DNA from: Nymphaea colorata
Lineage: Eukaryota > Streptophyta > Magnoliopsida > Nymphaeales > Nymphaeaceae
Length of the DNA: 64,000 nucleotides
Reading direction: 5' to 3'
Assembly (NCBI RefSeq): GCF_008831285.2
Contig: NC_045145.1
Span: 17,872,040-17,936,039 of the forward strand
How positions within the stretch are numbered: the first letter of the stretch is position 1; each line of letters starts with the position of its first letter. A model generated the notes under the pieces. That model ran no database searches and was not told the origin of the DNA. It saw nothing but the letters and a program-made list of their open reading frames with translations. Shown here in pieces: positions 10,113 through 22,467 of the stretch. The translations under genes and the position numbers were made by a program.

Positions 10113-13100
10113 TCAGTTCCTTTTGTTATCACCAGTAGACAAACGCTTCTTCTTCGCCATTTGATGGAAGAGAGTGCCATCATAAACAGCCCTGACAGTC
10201 TCCTTGTGGAGCAATTTGTCCTTGTCCTTGCAGAGGTAGTATAAGATCTCCCACTCCGTCCAACTGGCCACCCTGCATCATAATGTTGTTAAATTAAGAG
10301 GTGTGGGCGTCTACAGCAACAAAACGCCGCCATTGTCGTGCAGAGGCGTAGATTGTGCAGTGACTGCAGTCCCCTGCTACCTCAACATTCCATTTTAACT
10401 TAGCTTCATTTCAGACCTTAACTTGAACAGGAAGATAGAGACGCTATCTTGAAATGAAGTTAAGTGTCCATCATCTGTGTGTTGAGGTAGATTAATGGTG
10501 GTCAAGGCATGGGGCTGCATTAAATCGGCCGCTGCTGCACCTAACGTAGATACAACTACAGTATCCGAAGGAAACAAAGAAAATAAGCGGGTTACCATCC
10601 TCTGTAGTCTTTAGCTTCTCGATTTGCCTTCAACATGTTGCTCAACTCCTTCCCTGTTAATGCATCGTGGTGCGTGACAGCATACTTGCTAAAAATCTCT
10701 TCGAACTTTGCTGGAACGAACCTGCATGACACGGAGTTACAACGCGATATATTACTTCCTGCTGTCACAGCGTGATACCAAGTTTGTGGATGGATGCAGG
10801 TTTAATTCTATATGGTTTCCTTTGAGTTTTAGAGCGCGCGTTTGATAAGAAGAACATTGCATTTTCTGGAACACATGTATGATTATGTAGAGTGTTGAAA
10901 ATGTTAAATTTAATAATAATGTTTATGTTTATGTTAAAAACAAGAACATGGTGTTCTTGAATGATGTATTATATGAACACATTTTCCAAAAGCATCTCAC
11001 TTGAATGATGTATTATATTAACATTCAATTTCATGATGGGTTTGGTGTGCATGGCTGAAAAGATGTTGTAGCTAGCGGATTCAGACCATTCCGGAGTTAT
11101 CACTAAGTTTTATAATTTTATATCAAAATCAAAGAAACGAAACGAAAGTATGTCACTTGCAAGAATGGAGTCCACGCTTTATTTTGCAAATAAATAAGTT
11201 TAGCGTTTACATCTATTTTTCAATAAACTCGCGTGAGATTGGATGAACATGGCTATAATAGCATAATTTGGATGTCACTACTCCTTTATCATAATGTTAT
11301 TTTTTATTTGGATCTTTCTTTGGGTCACTATGTCAAGGAGCTGGTGGGACACATGAATGGGCAACCACATGATGAACGAATTAAGGCTTGTACATATAAT
11401 GAATAAAGAAACCAAGTCAACCAATCTTCCTGAATCACTTCAGTGCATGCTCCTACATATAAATGACTATTATTTTAAAGAATAAAGAAGCTAAGTCAAC
11501 TAACCTTCCTTCCGAATCATATACTCCTGAATCACTTCCGTGCTTACATTTGTTGATATTTTCGATGTAGATTGGGAAGAGGAGTGAAGACTTCTTTCCC
11601 TTCACAAATTCACAAAAGACATAAAATGTTAGGGACATGCAATCTTTAGCAGCCTTAGGCCCTTTCGCTTCCTTCAATATCCGGAAGAAGGAAGAAGAGA
11701 GAGATAAAGAGCACAACAAGAAAGTGCCTTTCTACATCTATGGTCACACAAGAGTTTGTTTCACTATATTAGAAGTCCTATATGTTTGGTGGCAGGGCCA
11801 TGAATTTTTCTGCCACGAATTTTTAGTTGGAGAAGTAGAATTATAGTTTTAAAATTTTAACAGGAACCAAATTAGAGTTTTCAAAAATTTTAAATATATT
11901 AAACTATAATTTTAAAAATTTACAGTATAACTTTTTGAATTTTTAAAAATCTGAGGGGCCCTGCCTCCACCCTTATATAAGAGAATTGTGCTCCTATTAA
12001 TATAGGAGTCTATGGCAAACCAATCACAGCATAAATTGGAATATAACTTTCCCCAGAATATATGCACCAATTTATGGCAAAAGAAAATGCACCCAAGAGC
12101 TACCCATATAATATGTTCACTATATATTGCTTTTAAGAAAACTATGAGTATCCATCGGAAGAAAAAGACACAAAAAATATGAGAAAACCAATTTATGCTG
12201 GAATTTTAGATCATCATGTTTAAAAAAAATGCACTAGTTTGATCCTTGTGAAGGACCGTAGAATTTGCCCTTCTCCCTCTTAATAAGAAGAAGAAAAAAA
12301 AAAACCGATCCGCACGGTATGCATAAATTTGAAAAGCTCGGGAGAAAAAAAAAAAAGTAGAAATCAGTGCAGGATAAGATGAGAATGAGATGCCAATTAG
12401 TTACTTCTAAGCATAGTCATAGAAAATGTGTTTTTTTTTTAATGTGAAAAAAAGCAATAAATTAAATGCCTGTTTAAAACTTTAAAAAATGCTTTTTTTT
12501 TAAATAAGTTTTTTGAAAAAAAATGTTAAAACCAAAAAAATAAGTTCTTGAATGGGCCCTTCAAAACATTGAATCTAGCTAGTGAAAACTAGTTAGAAAA
12601 GATGTGACTGGTCATATCAACATGATCTTCTCTTCAAATGTGAAAAAATTTTACATGATCAGACATCAACATGAATAATTGTGAAGAATACACCTCGTTA
12701 TAACCACTAAGGCAACTATGACACAAAAAGAAAAGAAAAAAGTTATAAAATAGCGACCAAATTTTGCACTGGTAAGTGGTATGACACAAACATGGGCAAC
12801 TGTCTTATCGATTTTTATTTCCTTCTATCTTACGTCACGATGCAAAAAAACATTAGAAATTTGATGACAGCATCACTTGAGCAAAGGAGAGAGAATCGAG
12901 AAGCCCGAGTCAGAAGGCAAGAAGAATCGAATACAAACGAATGGCACAAAAACGTAGCGCAGAACACGAAAAAAGATATCGATCGCTTCAAATTCCAGCC
13001 TGTTTGATGCGGCTGTTTGGAAAATGTATGGCAGGTGCAGAGGAATAATCATCAAAAGCAAGACGAGAAAACCTAAGAAAGAAACGATGCAGATAGATCT

Positions 13101-13953
13101 GAAGAACTCACCGCAGGAATGGTCTTACGACTCAAAGCAGTGTTTATGAAGAGGGCGCTGACAGCAGACAGCAACAAACCACAGCCAATGGATCGAAATC
13201 CTAAAACCAACATGGTAAGACAAAATCAAGAACAAAAAATTGACCAAACAAAGGAAGAAGAAAGTATAAAAAATTTACACAAAAACAATGGAGGTAAACC
13301 GAAAGCAAAGGAAATGGAACTCACCCTGGAAGGTCTCCCATGGATAGACAATCCCATCGTTGTTGTTGTCAAAGAATGAAACGTGCTTCATAAGAACATT
13401 CTCGTTCTCCATATCGTCGTCTGCAGATGTATCATGTAAGCAGCAGTAGAAATGGTCGCTTTATAATGAGCATACACACAGTGTATTATAATCTATAACA
13501 AATGGAAAAAAAATCTTTCAGGATTTTTTCTGTTAAAGATCTTCAAGGCATGCATCTTTTTGCTTTTATTGGAATCAACACCAAATGAAGAAAGAATCCC
13601 TGAAAATTTTACGTTAAAATCTTCCACCATATCTTTGAAATCGACGCGATATTGTTTTATATATATTTCTTAAGACTGAAATTTTATAGTGTATTGAGTA
13701 ACTGAATGACACCAAGAAAAAGAGGGGAGAGCCATTTTTCTGCCCGTGAATGTAAGTATTGTTTTTTTTTTTTTACGAACCTTGTCAATTGTTCTTCGTT
13801 CTTATCTTTCCTTCCTTCTGTACATATTTTCTGTTTGTTTTTTTTTTTCATTTTGTTTTCCATACTTACATCTTGCATAAGAAATCGAGGAGAGAAATGC
13901 TTACCTGGTCCAGCCGTCTGTGGAGAAGAAGAACCTTGAGCGGCAGCATCCAT
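10113..13953 (-). CDS. Caleosin / peroxygenase
   Basis: Six coding exons join in phase with GT-AG borders: 13953-13905, 13420-13325, 13200-13112, 11599-11505, 10721-10596 and 10272-10113. They give 204 residues, normal for the family. Visible in order: a short N-terminus; KHVSFFD with the conserved heme-ligand histidine; EF-hand loop [12 protein letters not shown] (Ca2+ site); a hydrophobic stretch [18 protein letters not shown] that anchors caleosins in the lipid-droplet or ER monolayer; [20 protein letters not shown] and [14 protein letters not shown]; the second heme histidine in [10 protein letters not shown]; and a C-terminal [16 protein letters not shown] segment. Family role: a Ca2+-binding, heme-dependent peroxygenase on lipid droplets in oxylipin metabolism and stress. 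Intron 3 is long (1.5 kb). Which of the seed or stress subfamilies it belongs to is not decided. Confidence 0.93.
10958..11023. repeat. Short direct repeat in caleosin intron 4
   Basis: The words CTTGAATGATGTATTATAT recur about 43 bp apart within the intron. This looks like local slippage or a small duplication. Confidence 0.5.
11787..11970. mobile_element. MITE-like element with inverted ends in caleosin intron 3
   Basis: The left end TGGTGGCAGGGCC is matched by the inverted right end, GGCCCTGCCTCCA. The interior is A+T-rich and partly self-complementary. There is no coding capacity, and no target-site duplication could be fixed. Confidence 0.55.
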
Positions 13954-14067
13954 TAAAATGTCTATCAAGAAGAGGGGGAAGCGCAGCAACTAGCAAGGAC
14001 CAGCTTTATATCAGCAGAGTGATGCTTTATCAACAAACGAGTGGAAACAGCCTCTGGCTCCGTTGGT

Positions 14068-14170
14068 TCATAAAACCGACATGAAAGCAAGAAAAGCCGA
14101 GAGAAAATCAAGAGAGGAAGCTTCACCTTCTGATCTCAAATAGAATCGAATATCTGCTGTACTTATAAAG
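14068..14170 (-). promoter_or_regulatory. Caleosin core promoter and mini-uORF
   Basis: Read on the minus strand, CTTTATAAG near 14160-14170 is a good TATA box about 210 bp before the caleosin ATG. The first ATG of the predicted leader (14082) opens a four-residue frame ending in TGA at 14070-14068, upstream of the main start at 13953. Both assignments are inference from sequence. Confidence 0.45.
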
Positions 14171-15163
14171 GGAGGAAAGAAGCTCTGACAGAAAACCGAC
14201 CGGCCTCAGCGGAACATTGCCTCCGATTCCCAGCTACTGTTCCTTGGACGTTTCATCAGAAGCTAAGGTGACGAAGGGGATTACGCTCTTGTTTAAACTG
14301 CCTTCCACGTCTTCTTTCCCAGTCTTTCGGCATGTGCATTCACAGACACACACATATAAATATATAAACATGAAAACCAATCGATACCAAACTTTAATAT
14401 GCATTCATGGAATTGTGAGGGCATTGATTTTAAAATGATGAAATGGTGACAGTTCAATTTAGCTGTATTTTCAATAGACTAGAATCCATTTTAAAAGAGA
14501 CAAAAAAACATAAAGAAATTCATTTGTTTCTTTGACTTAAAGACATTTCAGTCACTTAAAAATACAAATTTTTCCAACTTAATTTTTACTGTTAAATCTC
14601 TTTAAAATCAATAACATAGACAATTCTCATAAAATCCGGCTTATGAACGTCTAATAGCTGCTTGTTATGTATATAAAACTTTGAAAGTCTGTCGCTGTGA
14701 TGCCATTTTACAGTTTGACGCAAGTCGCAATGTTGCTGAGAATATTGTAGAAGCAGATGTGAGATTTGGTAAACTTCGATGTCTTCCCTCCGCACTTCAT
14801 TAAAATTCAGGAGGATTTTAGGGATTCCGCTGTCATTGGTTTCGTGTGGATGATTAAAAGATAACACTCTTCAGGTTGACATGTTAATTTATAAAAGTAG
14901 AAGTTAAAAGGTCTTCTTTCTTTGAATTAAAGAAACCGTTATCTCTTGCACTCTCTCCCCAACGTTCACATCCTTCTGCTTATCACGATCTCTTTTTGGT
15001 TGGTAGGGCTTTTTAATTTTCATACACGATGACTGCCAAATAACAATTTTAAGGAAGGAGTTAGCAGTTTGAATCTTGTAATTATTGTCATGCTTCAATA
15101 TAATATTACTCTTTTGAGCTATAAATGGTCACAAACATGATATTCTAGTTAAAAGAAAGTATT

Positions 15164-15584
15164 ATTGGTGTAATGTAACGGCTCAAAAGTTTAGTCTCAT
15201 TGTGAGAGATCTTCAAGAGCTTATAAAGAAAGTCATTAATAACATGATTGTCCTGGTTCCTAACATTTTCAGGGTTGAAACCGAAAAGGCTAAGAGGGCG
15301 GATTAAATCCGTCGAACCAGGGACCCGAGCTCAAGACCGTCAGGTTGTTACAGTGGTATCAGAACAGTTTCAACACTCAGATCTAGGGTTCCACACGCGC
15401 GGACGCGTGTGCTTTGAGGAGGGTGAATTGTAACGCTCTAAAAATTTAATCATGTATTTAAGATTATGAGAGTCTCTTCAAAGACTTATAAAAAGGGTCA
15501 TTAATGAAATGATTGTCTGGGTTTTTATTCTTTTTGAGGTTGAAGGCGAAACTGCTATGGAATGGGTCGGGTTGTTATAATTGG
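15164..15584 (+). mobile_element. TRIM (terminal-repeat retrotransposon in miniature)
   Basis: Two direct LTRs, 15169-15352 and 15424-15579, flank a tiny internal region of about 70 bp. LTR1 ends in TTGTTACA. It is followed at 15354 by TGGTATCAGAAC, a close match to the initiator-tRNA-Met primer binding site used by many plant LTR elements. A purine tract (GAGGAGGG) precedes LTR2. The 5-bp duplication ATTGG flanks the element (15164-15168 and 15580-15584). It has no coding region, as expected for TRIMs, and looks structurally whole. The LTRs have diverged visibly, so the insertion is old. Movement would depend on proteins of another element. Confidence 0.8.
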
Positions 15585-15708
15585 TCTTGTTAAGCAAGTT
15601 CAAACCTTGGATACATATATAACATTGAGATTCTACATACAGTTTTTCTTGTTAAGCAAGTTCAAACCTTGGATACATATATAACATTGAGATTCTACAT
15701 ACAGTTTT
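15585..15708. repeat. Perfect 62-bp tandem duplication next to the TRIM
   Basis: Two apparently identical units start at 15586 and 15648 (CTTGTTAAGCAAGTTCAAAC...). The pair directly follows the right target-site duplication of the TRIM. Identity implies a much younger event than the TRIM insertion. Confidence 0.9.
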
Positions 15709-17429
15709 TTCTAAGTAAACATTATTTACCAACCTTATTTCTTATATATCACGTGTTCGGCCCAACCCTTGTGTGTCTTTCGACCAATGCATGACGCAAA
15801 TTGGTGGGTTTCCTCGTGCTCACTCAAACTAAAATAAGTTGGTAAAACGAAACTGAGAGCACGGGATAGATCGTGATCTATCTTGTGTAAGACTATCAAC
15901 GTAAAGTAAGTAACTTCGTTTATTTTGCGGCTGATCCCGCGTTTAAGAATTGTGGTTGGACTTTTGAGTAGCCGGTGTATAATATGCATCAACGGCAAAA
16001 GACACGTTAAGAACAGAAGCTTGTCTTTCTTTTTTATTTGACAAACAAAGAAAGATAGTCATCTGGTGAACTATCATGAAGACGTTATCTGCTGTTAGAT
16101 TAGCTCAAGACAACTCAGACGATAAGATTTGAACCGGATTATGCCATGAACGAAAACTAGACCCCTGAAAGATTGAAAGATTGATTGATTGATTGATAAA
16201 AGTACCTTATTTAAGCAATCTGACATCATACAAATAATCTTAAGAATGACCTCGATGAGAAACTTATATTGAACTAATCATTTTTTAGTTTAAGAAGAAA
16301 CGAACGAACCGCGTTTATGACCCAAAGTTTTAAAAGTAAAAAAGTCAATAACTATTAGTAAAACAACATTTTATATGAAATTAGTTTATAATATTTCTAA
16401 ATGTTCATGTTTTGGATAAAATATTAACAAGAACTTAAGAGGCCTGACTTTCTTGTTTGACTAACTAGATGGCATGTGACATATCAATTTCTCTTTTTTT
16501 TCATGTACATGTGAGACCATAGCAATTAGACCTAGGTGTTTGGGTCGGTTTGATGCTTGAAACTTAAATCCGGGTGCGGGCTTGATATTCGAACCCGAGT
16601 TCGGTCTAGTTATAATAAAAAATATTTTTTAAATATAAAATATATTTTAAATAATAAAATATATATTTTTAATAAAAACAAAATTAAATTTCTATTTGTT
16701 AACGGGCCTCCTCAAGCCTACCGGAGCCGGTTTTTTAGCAACCCACGCTCTTTCTCAGCTTTTGCTTTTAAAAGCGACATTGCTCTTTCTCATAATCTTC
16801 AACTTTAGCTTCTAAAAATGTTTCATTCTTAAGAAGCTTACTAATTACATTTTTTTGCTTAAATTTTGAGAGGGTAAATGAAAGTTATAAGCACGAGTCC
16901 AAGCATTCACTTGGAGCGGCTAGACGCTCACGCAACATACACACGCCAAAAGAAAAAGAAAAAAAAAAGAATATTTTTTAAAATTATCAAAAAAATATCC
17001 TTTTAAAACTTTTTCAGACTTTCCTTTTTATCCTAACAAAAAGTTTTATTCTTCTTATTTAAATGAAGGCATTATTATTATCAAACGTACCGAAGCATGA
17101 AAGTTCCTGCACCAGCACGGCATACGTAACCAGTTTCCATTCTGATCAAGTCGCAATCGTTTTCCACCAACCGTAGACACTTGGCAAGCCATAAGCACAG
17201 GCATTATTGTTTTCTTGAGTGCTCATCTTGGACATCGAGTTTGAGTTTGATCGGAAACATTTCTCTCCACGAATCTATTTATCCATACCATTAGCATCGA
17301 CAATGAGAGCAGCAAAACCAGTAAACCCCTGCCTGCAGATTAATTATATGATGACGATCTTTCCAAGTATCTTGTTATTGAAAAGCTTTCCCATTTGAGC
17401 CCTCAAACAAGGCATTCAGGAGGAAGCTG

Positions 17430-17720
17430 GTTCACTCCAAAGCATCTAAGGATCTCCTTTCAGATACCTTGAACAACATTGCACTTAAAGAACAAATCGT
17501 CTTCATTTTCAACATTACTTTTGCAAAGGAAACACTGCGAGATGACGTGAAATCTAAGCTTGATAAGCCTGGACTCGAGAAGAAGACGCCCTCAATTGAT
17601 GAGGGGTTCATTGGACGATCTGTCAAGCCATAGCTGAGTTTTGAAAACCTGCTATTTGAATGCGTTGCGAGCCAGTCTCCATGCTAAAAAGATATTCCTC
17701 CGGGGGAAGCTGTTAACAGT
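17430..17720 (-). pseudogene. LINE relic: zf-RVT end of a non-LTR reverse transcriptase ORF
   Basis: Minus-strand translation gives KIFFAWRLARNAFK, then LWLDRSSNEPL, then CFLCKSNVENEDDLFFKC. This is the zinc-binding region found at the C-terminus of plant LINE reverse transcriptases. The frame is interrupted by stops and changes along the segment, and no upstream reverse transcriptase core was found, so this is a decayed 5'-truncated copy. Confidence 0.6.
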
Positions 17721-18589
17721 CCATGTACATCCACAGGCCAGGCACTTATGCTTCACAGAGTGAGTTCAAACTAAGATGAAGAAGAAACAAACACATGAAC
17801 ACGAAGATTTACGTGGTTCGAAAGGCAAGGAGTTTGTCATGTCCACAGACACATTAAAATTCTATTTTTCCAACAAGACAAACACAAGAGATGCTGACCA
17901 TCTTTAAATATAAAGTATGAGGCGTACTCTTGACCCACAAATTTCTATAAAAGAGTGGAAGCCTATCTACTTGGGATCAAACTCTACACTTGGAACATAT
18001 TAAGCAGGATCACCTCTTTGGTCGAAGTTCTGATTCATGTATTCCAAACTGGACCTTGTTCATAAGCTAGCTATCAAAATTTTTTAACTCAATTAGAAGG
18101 TAATCAGACGATGAGTGTAGGTCTTCATTTCCTTGAAAGCTTCCTTCTCCATTTTGCAAGGATGAAGTTGAAGAGAACCAGAGGAAGTAGGAGTGAGCTG
18201 AGCACATTCAAATGCACGAGCGACAAATGAACGGATGATTAATATGTTCCCCGCATTCCAAAGTATGACGGACAGAAGTTAATGTTATGTAATAATATTT
18301 TCTTTGTCTAAATCTGGCTCCCAAGAATGTCTTCGTTTCTAGGTGATAATATCTTTGTTACAGAGTGACTTATATTAACCATGATTTTCTTAATAAGATT
18401 TATGTATAACTTTCATAACAGGCTTATAAGTCAAAAATTCGTAAACCAGTAGGCTCTCAAAGCCTTGGGGATCAAAATAGTTTGAGTGCTTTTTATCCGC
18501 TTCAAATTAAACTAGACCATTGTCAACCTTAATATGTGTGCTATATGCATACTAACATAGGTATTAGTATGGTTAATGATTAAAATACT

Positions 18590-18740
18590 CTTAGTTCACA
18601 TTGAAAACAAATTTATAAAGACAAAAATGAAAATGAAAAAAAAAGTAAAAATACTATAAAAGACATTTCTCTTTAACAAATTATCAAAATGTCTTTCCCT
18701 CCTTTACTGCATACGGTGCACGCGGCTTGCGGTGCACATA
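18590..18740 (+). repeat. Short dispersed repeat, copy A
   Basis: It shares a diverged core with 47810-47960, including the identical run TTTAACAAATTATCAAAATG and a following GTGCACGC-like end. The second copy is a clean insertion relative to a paralogous flank, so the family appears mobile. No coding capacity, class unknown. Confidence 0.6.
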
Positions 18741-21351
18741 AAGGGTTGCTGTGTTGATCTTCTGAGTTATGAATCATATTGATCCTCAAACAAGCTTTGA
18801 ATCTTGGAGGTTAGGGGGACAAGGAGCCTCTCTTCGAGCAGTGGGCTTCATAAACTTCGCGTTCACCCCAAAAAAGAGGGAAAAGTAATAATAATCTTGT
18901 TTTTCTTTTCTTTTTTGACAATGGGAGGAAGTTAGTCTTGAAGTAAGAGGACCTAATGCTAGCTGCATGTCTAACTTGTGAAACCTATGAGTCTAAAGTT
19001 GGAGGTGAGTTAATGAGCCTAGAACTAAAAAAAAAAAGGTTTCACAAGAAGCAACGCTTGTTTCTTATGAAAGCACTAAGTTTTTTGAAATCCAGAATCG
19101 GAGAAAGAACAAAGAGAACAGAAGTTAAATTAAGCTGCTACTGAGAGCAGAAGCAATAATCAAAAGGTGATGTTCTTGCATTCTAAGCCGGCGAGCCATT
19201 GTTATTTTCGAGAACATTAATGGTTTTGTGATTAAGAGACTGCACCAAGATTTATCAAACAATGTTCGCCAAGAGATGTGAATTATTTAAAAAAAAAAGC
19301 AAGTAAACTTTCATTAACAAGTCTATGTTGGACAAGAACATAAAACAAGCAGAATTGAGGGACATAGCTAGGCTGCTGCAGCTTTCGAGATTCTAGGGGC
19401 AACAGTCAAAACATGTTTGGAAGGTTGAAGCTTGGGGACTCGTGAAATTTAAAACTCACAAGTTCAGGGCCAGAAGCTTCAAGAGTAGATGTTCAAAAAA
19501 AGAAATTTATAAATAATTCTTGAGTTAATTATTCCTGACTACCTAGTGTTTGAGAAATTACAAATAAAAAACCTTAGTTTATAAATTAATTAATAAACGT
19601 GCTTCATGAATGAAGAATAAAAATATTTTTTAGAAGACTATGTTATCTTTAAGAAAATTAAACTTAAATTTTGTCTTGAGGGACTTAATATAGCTGGTTT
19701 AGCTGGTCTGTAGATTGCAAACCGTGTACTCTGAGTTCAAAGCAATCATGAACCCCAAGAGTGGGGAATGAGGAGAAAGCTTCTGTTCACCATGAAAAAC
19801 TGAAATTTCACAATCCATAACACGCAAAATTCCCTCAACAAATTAATAAGAAATTGGTTAAAAATAGTGAATATCACTGAACGGTATTTTCTTCCTTCTC
19901 GTCAAGAATAAAATGTTCTTCAAAACTACGTCCACAGTTGCACTAATTTTTGTAGTTTTTTTATTCAACTGTCGTGAACTGTCAGTGTCATGCTTGTCCA
20001 CCATGTGATTTCATCATGGTCAGCTGCGTCACCCTCGCCTTTCTTAGGAATGCTTGCTTTCTTCTTCTCAAATACGCTCCCCAACCGAAGGTTAGTCTAA
20101 TTTTCTGCATGTTTACGTGAATTCAAACAATATCAACAACTGGTTCTCCGCTAAGCTGACTGCTCGACTCCCACAGAATTGCCAATTTGATCGTATACTC
20201 CACATATATGTTATATGCATGTGCTACATGAAAGCAACTGATGTTTTACGTATATAACTATACACTATACATTTATATAATATGCATTTCAAAGCAAGGA
20301 TTTTCATTAGTTTTATGCATTTATGAATTATGATGCATATGCATCGATTGCGAAATTAAGTTTCAAATCGGAAACCACTCCATCTCTTGTTTGGTTAATA
20401 GTACAATGAATGCTCTTCACCAATTGAAGACGAAGTAGTCTCGTTTAAGAACCGTCGACAGATGGGCCTCACCCGCAGAGGAGTTGGTGTTGTAAAACCG
20501 ATGTTGACAATGCTCATTGTACAGGCTAAAGCAAAAGTACTTTTACATCTCGAGATGATCCGATAGAAAGTATTCGATGCAATTCAAAGCCAAATCTACC
20601 TCTTGAAAAAAGAACAGTAGATCGGAAGAAGTTTGGTGCTGAATTTTAATGGCACTGTTCAGCGTCCGCTTGCTCACAGCGTTGCAGCAACAATCAGAGC
20701 TTCTCCATCTCCTTCGCATGCATCGCTGCAGCCACTAAACACAAAGTCATGTCGCTTTCTGTCAATTTATTTCTTGTTCTGTCTTCACCTACTCCTACGT
20801 TCTTTGGGACCCTGGTCTGCCTCTCGCTTCGCGGACACACCTTTCTATATGTCCTCTGATAGATCTCTCTAGAGTGGGGACTCCTTTGTTCTCTGCCTTC
20901 CCTTACTTTGCTTCTGAATCTCCGGTAAATCAAACCGCATCTCCACGTCTTAAAACTTGTGTAACAGCACATGCATTGCAACCTGGGCCGGACAGCCATT
21001 AACTCGCCCCCTCTGTATTGGAGAGAGAGAGATAATGAGTAATGAATGCTTTGGCAGCTGCACTAGTATCAAACGGTTTGGTCTTTTTCACCCGATTTGG
21101 AGTCTGCGTGTGTTGATATGAGTGGGGTTTGGTGTTTTCAACAAATGGCATCTTTCACCATTACTTTCTCTTGTTTCAAAGAAGCTACAGGGCAGAAGAA
21201 GAAGGAAAGAGCCCAACCTTTTACTGCCCTTCTCCGCTTCTCTGCCTCCTTATTGCACGGTATGGCGCGTTGTGTTTCTCGGGGGATTCATATTTTAATG
21301 CCCCCCGCATTGCACAAGCAGGAGGAGGAGCGGAAGGGCAGTTGGGAAGTG

Positions 21352-22425
21352 ATGACAACGCGCGGCGTCTTGGTCTCAATGCTCTGGCTCCTCGTGTGTG
21401 GCAGTGGCACGTTTCCGGCGGGTTGTATGGCCGGAAAAGTGCCTGCGGTGATCGTCTTTGGAGACTCGACGGTGGACCCGGGGAACAACAACCAGATCGA
21501 CACCGTGCTGAAGAGCGACTTCGAGCCTTACGGGCGGGACTTCTTCCAGGGGAGGCCGACGGGACGATTCTCGAATGGTAGGCTCGGAACCGACTTCGTC
21601 GGCGAGTTCCTGGGGGTGAAGCCTGCCATCCCCGCGTACCTGGATCCCATGTACAATATCAGCGACTTCGCCACCGGAGTCAGCTTTGCCTCTGCCGGAA
21701 CTGGCTACGACAACGCCACTTCTGACGTGCTGGTAAGCCCTGATTTCCGCCCATCGTTAGTGTGGCACTGAGCCGTGTTCTGCTACTAGAGAGTCGTGCT
21801 GGAACCTTGGTCACTTTCAGCACCACGGCCTTCCAAATCAATGCCTGTGATCCGCCATTTTCTGGAGCTGGTCGTGGTTCTGCTTCATAGAAAGTGAAAA
21901 CCACTCGGGTTACTCGGACTCGAGTATAAACAAAACGCCTAGTAAACATGAATCGGCCATGAATCATATAACTCTGTTCCTTCACTTTTTCAAAAACTTT
22001 GCTTCCTTTAAATTGATTACGTCTGGTTCATGTTTTGCCAATTCGAGGCTGCTCCTATGTGATTCCGCCAAATATTCTGAATCGTTGCAAGAAATTGTTC
22101 TATTTCTTAAGGGTCGGGATTAGTTTTCTCGTTCTTTTAATAAAGATGGAGACAAAAGGGATGAGTTATGATGGTGAACTCACCTGTGATTGATGGATTG
22201 AAAATGAAATTTTTGTTCACAACTGACAACGGAACTCCATTCGAGACTGACGCTCCCCGTGCTTCGAATTTATGCACAAGACCCAGATGAAGCCAATGCG
22301 AGGAAATCCGGAAAAGACGTCCAAGTCAACCGCTCCCCTATATATTCTATTCATTTTACGAATACTCCTTTTTTATGTATGCTCCTTATCACATGTTCCT
22401 AGTAATATTTTTTTAATGGAAAACG

Positions 22426-22467
<42 letters not shown>

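Larger units (their letters stand above)
14171..20600. other. Gene-poor, repeat-rich interval
   Basis: No protein-coding gene could be supported in more than 6 kb. The interval contains the TRIM element, the 62-bp tandem duplication, a LINE relic and a copy of a short dispersed repeat (18590-18740), each listed separately. About 17760-18060 resembles repeat-derived DNA but could not be classified. The open frame at 15735-15998 (-) has no recognisable family. Confidence 0.5.

Noticed and set aside
15735-15998. 87-residue minus-strand frame
   Set aside because: No family similarity; it lies in a repeat-rich interval and may be repeat-derived, but nothing identifies it.
16115-16145. GATTTGAACC, a B-box-like word suggesting a tRNA gene or SINE
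   Set aside because: No A box or cloverleaf could be placed beside it on the minus strand.
17760-18060. Possible LTR-element remnant (CGAAGATTTACGTGGTTCG words)
   Set aside because: No paired repeat, primer site or target-site duplication was found, so no element could be defined.
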